This document shows, in pieces, positions 32,594-35,005 of a stretch of 35,005 nt of DNA. The first letter of the stretch is position 1. Every line of letters begins with the position of its first letter. The notes under the pieces are model-generated. The model saw nothing but the letters and a program-made list of their open reading frames with translations. It was not told where the DNA came from and searched no databases. This DNA comes from a virus. The position numbers and the translations under genes are program-made. Location: positions 1 through 35,005 of the IMG/VR virus record IMGVR_UViG_3300043783_000054, one strand, 5' to 3'.

Positions 32594-32973
32594 GTTAGGC
32601 GTTTAAGAAGGTCCTGGGCGTCCTGAACAAGATGACGCAGCTCGCTCCAACCGCCACGGTCGTCTAGGTCCTGAAACCTTGTAGCGGAAACCTTTCGCAC
32701 AAACGCCGCCATTTCGAGCAGCGGTTTCGTATCGCTGCGCAGCGGGGCGTACAGATGCTCTGTCGCTTGCGCCGCTGCGGCTTGGCTCTTGATACCCGCC
32801 ACAGTGGGCAATTCCGCGTGTGCATGCATCAGCTTTGCCTGATTCGCAACTTGCTGCTCGACGTTCACAACTCGTTTTTGCAGGTCTTCGAACACCGCAA
32901 TATAAGCCTTATTTCGTGCTTCTAAAATCGAATTGCATGTCTCCTGCCAGGCTTTGACCGAATCATAGTCCAT
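32590..32973 (-). CDS. Hypothetical helical protein (127 aa)
   Basis: Almost all helix, with coiled-coil stretches (LQKRVVNVEQQVANQAKLM, HLVQDAQDLLKRLT). AAGGAG lies 7 bases before the ATG, and the start overlaps the helicase stop by one base (TAATG). Not recognised; could be a helicase accessory or phasin-like small protein. Confidence 0.68.
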   Translation of the reverse strand: MDYDSVKAWQETCNSILEARNKAYIAVFEDLQKRVVNVEQQVANQAKLMHAHAELPTVAGIKSQAAAAQATEHLYAPLRSDTKPLLEMAAFVRKVSATRFQDLDDRGGWSELRHLVQDAQDLLKRLT

Positions 32974-34340
32974 TACTTTCTCCTTTTTATTGCTTTCATC
33001 AGGATCTCCTGCACTGAAGCCTTGCTTTCGAGTCGCTCCAGCACATCGAAATCCACCGTATCGTTTGCCAGTATGTAATGCAGGAATACCGGCCTATCGT
33101 GCCCTGCCTGCATCTGCCTGGTCGGGCCTATTCGCTCAATGATCTGCTGGTGTTCTTCCAGGTTCCAGTTCACCGAAAAGAACACCAGGATGTTGCCGCC
33201 ATCTTGTAAATTAAGACCGTGACCAGCAGAAGCAGGATGAGCAAACAGAACCGGAATTTTCCCTGCGTTCCAGCTTCTAATAGTTTCTGGATCGGAATCA
33301 AGCACGCGGCCGCGAGGAAAAGCGGACTTAAGACGAGCAAGATCATGCTTAAAGTGATAAGCGACCAGAACGGGAGCGCCTCCTGACTCCTCGATGATGT
33401 CATCCAGGGCCTGAATTTTCGCATCGTGAACCTCTGTCCAGTTTCGTTGTTCATCGGTATAGATCGCGCCGTTTGCCAGTTGCAGGCACTTTTGCGTCTT
33501 GCTGGCCGCGTTCAGCGCTTCCACTTCTGTAGGTCCGAGATGCCCCTCCAGTTCGAGGAACATCTTCTTTTCCATATCCCGGTATTGCTGCCGCGCCTTG
33601 TGGGGCAAATCCACCGTGATGCGGTTCGTGATCGGGACTTTCAGATCAAAGTAGTCTTTGGCGTCGAGTGAAAGACAGACATCGCGAATCAGTTCCTGTA
33701 TCTGGTCTTGCGCCCATGCTGTCGGTTCGATCTCGCCGTTGTAGCCGCGCTGGAACCACCGTTGCTTGAAGGCTTCGTATGATTTCCCCAGACGCTCGCC
33801 GCCATCAATGAACCACATGATGCCCCACAGGTCCTTGAGTCCGTTAGGCGCTGGCGTGCCTGTCAGACCAATCCATCTGTCAACTTTCTTGAACGCAACT
33901 TCACCAATAGCCTTTGCACGAGCGCGACCCTGCTTTACGCGGAAGCCTTTCAGTTTCGTTACCTCATCCGCGACTATCGTCTTGAACGGCCAGGGGCGAG
34001 GGTTGTACTTGAACCAGTCCACTAACCACGGTACGTTTTCGTAGTTGATCGTGAAGATCGCCGCATCGTTCCGAAGTGCCTGCGCTCTCTGCTCAGCTGA
34101 ACCGATGATCGGTGAGACCAGTAAGTCAAGCTTCCACTTCTTGACCTCATCCGGCCACGTACTCTGTGCAACCCGTAGCGGCGCCAGTACAAGCGTCGGA
34201 GAGGAGTCAACGAGTGCAAGCGTTTCGAGGGCTTTGAGCGTCGATATCGTCTTGCCGAGGCCCATAGGGACAAAGGCATTGCATCTCTCCTTATCGAGAA
34301 TATGGTCGATTATCAGTTTCTGGTAAGGGCGAAGCTCCAT
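32973..34340 (-). CDS. SNF2-type (superfamily 2) DNA helicase/translocase (455 aa)
   Basis: Motif I is GLGKT at 27-31, motif Ia VLAPLRV, motif II DEVT at 125-128 (DEAH-like with the last two changed), motif III TGTPAPN at 160-166. In the second RecA domain, HGLNLQDGG and QQIIERIGPTRQ correspond to motifs V and VI. It is compact, without an extra nuclease or bromo domain. Phage SNF2 proteins of this kind act in replication or recombination and often accompany a VRR-NUC nuclease, as here. Coupled at both ends (TAATG). Confidence 0.88.
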   Translation of the reverse strand: MELRPYQKLIIDHILDKERCNAFVPMGLGKTISTLKALETLALVDSSPTLVLAPLRVAQSTWPDEVKKWKLDLLVSPIIGSAEQRAQALRNDAAIFTINYENVPWLVDWFKYNPRPWPFKTIVADEVTKLKGFRVKQGRARAKAIGEVAFKKVDRWIGLTGTPAPNGLKDLWGIMWFIDGGERLGKSYEAFKQRWFQRGYNGEIEPTAWAQDQIQELIRDVCLSLDAKDYFDLKVPITNRITVDLPHKARQQYRDMEKKMFLELEGHLGPTEVEALNAASKTQKCLQLANGAIYTDEQRNWTEVHDAKIQALDDIIEESGGAPVLVAYHFKHDLARLKSAFPRGRVLDSDPETIRSWNAGKIPVLFAHPASAGHGLNLQDGGNILVFFSVNWNLEEHQQIIERIGPTRQMQAGHDRPVFLHYILANDTVDFDVLERLESKASVQEILMKAIKRRK

Positions 34341-34420
34341 TACTTACGCCCGCGCCAGAACAGGAGGATCGCAGCGTTAAACATTCCCCAAACCAGAAGT
34401 CCGATTGTCAGTGCGCTCAT
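34340..34420 (-). CDS. 26-residue single-span membrane peptide
   Basis: Reads MSALTIGLLVWGMFNAAILL then FWRGRK: one hydrophobic helix with a basic end. It is fixed between neighbours: its ATG overlaps the nuclease stop (ATGA) and its TAA overlaps the helicase ATG (TAATG). Such tight packing argues for translation. Function unknown; the frame could also act mainly as a coupling spacer. Confidence 0.55.
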   Translation of the reverse strand: MSALTIGLLVWGMFNAAILLFWRGRK

Positions 34421-34689
34421 GATTCTTTCCCTATGAAGTATTCGACGGATTCCTTGCTGTCCACTACGTACACCCGGCACTTCGCTTGATGGAGCTTCTT
34501 GTGCTCGCGCGCCTGATCAGCACGAAGTAGTTTTCCGGGCGCCTTCAGCTCGACGAAGGACACCCGACCGTCGAAGACCGCGATACGGTCAGGCACGCCC
34601 TTGTGGCCGGGGCTGACGAACTTGCGTTGCAGACCGCCGGCTTCGCGCACGCGCCTTATAAAATACTGTTCGATTTCGCGTTCTCTCAT
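34417..34689 (-). CDS. VRR-NUC family nuclease (90 aa)
   Basis: A minimal PD-(D/E)xK nuclease: a helix with Glu (REIEQYFIRRV), then GVPDRIAVFDGRVSFVELKAPG giving the Asp and ExK catalytic residues, then the usual helix and YVVDS strand. VRR-NUC proteins cut structured DNA and in phages pair with SNF2-type helicases. I choose ATG 34689 because it overlaps the upstream stop (ATGA); a GTG 9 bases earlier lies inside the previous gene. Confidence 0.88.
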   Translation of the reverse strand: MREREIEQYFIRRVREAGGLQRKFVSPGHKGVPDRIAVFDGRVSFVELKAPGKLLRADQAREHKKLHQAKCRVYVVDSKESVEYFIGKES

Positions 34690-34862
34690 CCGCGCCACCC
34701 GAACAGCAAACCGTAAACGACGCCCAGGGCGAGTACACCCAAAGCGACCTGAATGATATCGTTGCGGGCCTGTTTACGCGACTGGTAGTGAGAGTACGGG
34801 CCGAACGCTTCCTGAGTCGTGCGCGGGGTGCGCCTATAGTGTTTAGGATCACGATTGAACAT
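34686..34862 (-). CDS. Small membrane protein, first gene of the minus-strand operon (58 aa)
   Basis: A basic hydrophilic N-terminus (MFNRDPKHYRRTPRTTQEAF) leads to one membrane helix (IIQVALGVLALGVVYGLLFG) and WRG at the end. CGGAGG lies 5 bases before the ATG. First gene behind the promoter at 34884-34912. Not recognised; early single-span phage proteins may act on host membranes or exclude other phages. Confidence 0.66.
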   Translation of the reverse strand: MFNRDPKHYRRTPRTTQEAFGPYSHYQSRKQARNDIIQVALGVLALGVVYGLLFGWRG

Positions 34863-34883
34863 TTTTCCTCCGTTGTTTCTTGA

Positions 34884-34912
34884 AACATAGCAGTTGCTAT
34901 AGAGAAAATCTA
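34884..34912 (-). promoter_or_regulatory. Leftward promoter candidate with operator-like palindrome (second copy)
   Basis: ATAGCAGTTGCTATAG (34887-34902) matches the 7556-7573 palindrome at 15 of 18 positions. On the minus strand TATGTT (34884-34889) would be the -10 and TAGATT (34907-34912) a weak -35, 17 bases apart. It heads the nuclease/helicase operon. Beyond it, to the window end at 35005, I see no gene. Confidence 0.6.
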
Positions 34913-35005
34913 GTCTTTTCTGTACCGTTGACCCTCAAACCCGGCTGCGGCAAGCGGCAAACCTGTCGTCCAGGGCGAACCCGCTGACAGCAGTTCAGAC
35001 AGATG

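Noticed and set aside
34589-34888. Longer minus-strand frame of 99 residues at the right end
   Set aside because: It is out of phase with the coupled chain of genes at 34686-34862 and 34417-34689, which have ribosome sites and recognisable domains.

Overview
The window looks like part of the genome of a tailed bacteriophage (or its prophage) with podovirus-type architecture. It carries a large terminase, a portal of about 729 residues, a scaffold, an N4 gp56-like major capsid protein, a head-tail adaptor, a tail nozzle-like protein, tail fibres and large low-complexity internal (ejection) proteins. No tape-measure, tail-tube or sheath gene is visible. The high GC content, GGAG-type ribosome sites and sigma70-like promoters suggest a Gram-negative host, and the outer-membrane beta-barrel gene supports that. 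A Burkholderiales-type proteobacterium is my guess, not something the sequence proves. I see no integrase, tRNA or CRISPR array.

Layout. (1) 1-7111, plus strand, is an accessory and replication arm. It holds a small protein, a MoxR-type AAA+ ATPase, a HExxH/VWA partner protein, and four tandem translationally coupled Gly-X dipeptide-repeat genes with a fifth 9-codon remnant. Two DNA-binding proteins and a secreted outer-membrane barrel follow, then an intrinsic terminator, an AlpA-like regulator, a prim-pol/helicase, an iteron-like repeat array and two small genes. (2) 7065-7527, minus strand, holds three coupled small genes behind a promoter that overlaps an 18-bp palindrome. (3) 7528-8097 is a regulatory gap with palindromes and promoter-like sites. 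(4) 8098-29042, plus strand, is the late module: decoration-like protein, terminase, four tiny basic proteins, portal, M48-like mini-protease, fibre, a strong internal promoter at 15718, scaffold, capsid, connectors, nozzle, collar fibre, lysis genes, a 2OG-oxygenase/cupin pair and ejection-type proteins. (5) 29036-31851 holds a small minus-strand membrane protein, an HNH-AP2 endonuclease, an ATP-grasp enzyme and a TerS-like protein. (6) 31790-34862, minus strand, is a tightly coupled operon: membrane protein, VRR-NUC nuclease, 26-residue membrane peptide, SNF2-type helicase and two unknown genes. It is headed by a near copy of the palindrome found at 7556.

Almost every gene junction is an ATGA, GTGA or TAATG overlap, so translational coupling is pervasive. 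The strongest candidates for something undescribed are the following. The MoxR/VWA/Gly-X cassette at 313-3063 has a C-terminal LVTR sequence in each repeat gene that encodes the ribosome site of the next gene. Three adjacent head-module proteins share an N-terminal 'LLGxLFPG' leader. The two minus-strand operons share an operator. All functional calls come from reading motifs; no database search was possible.
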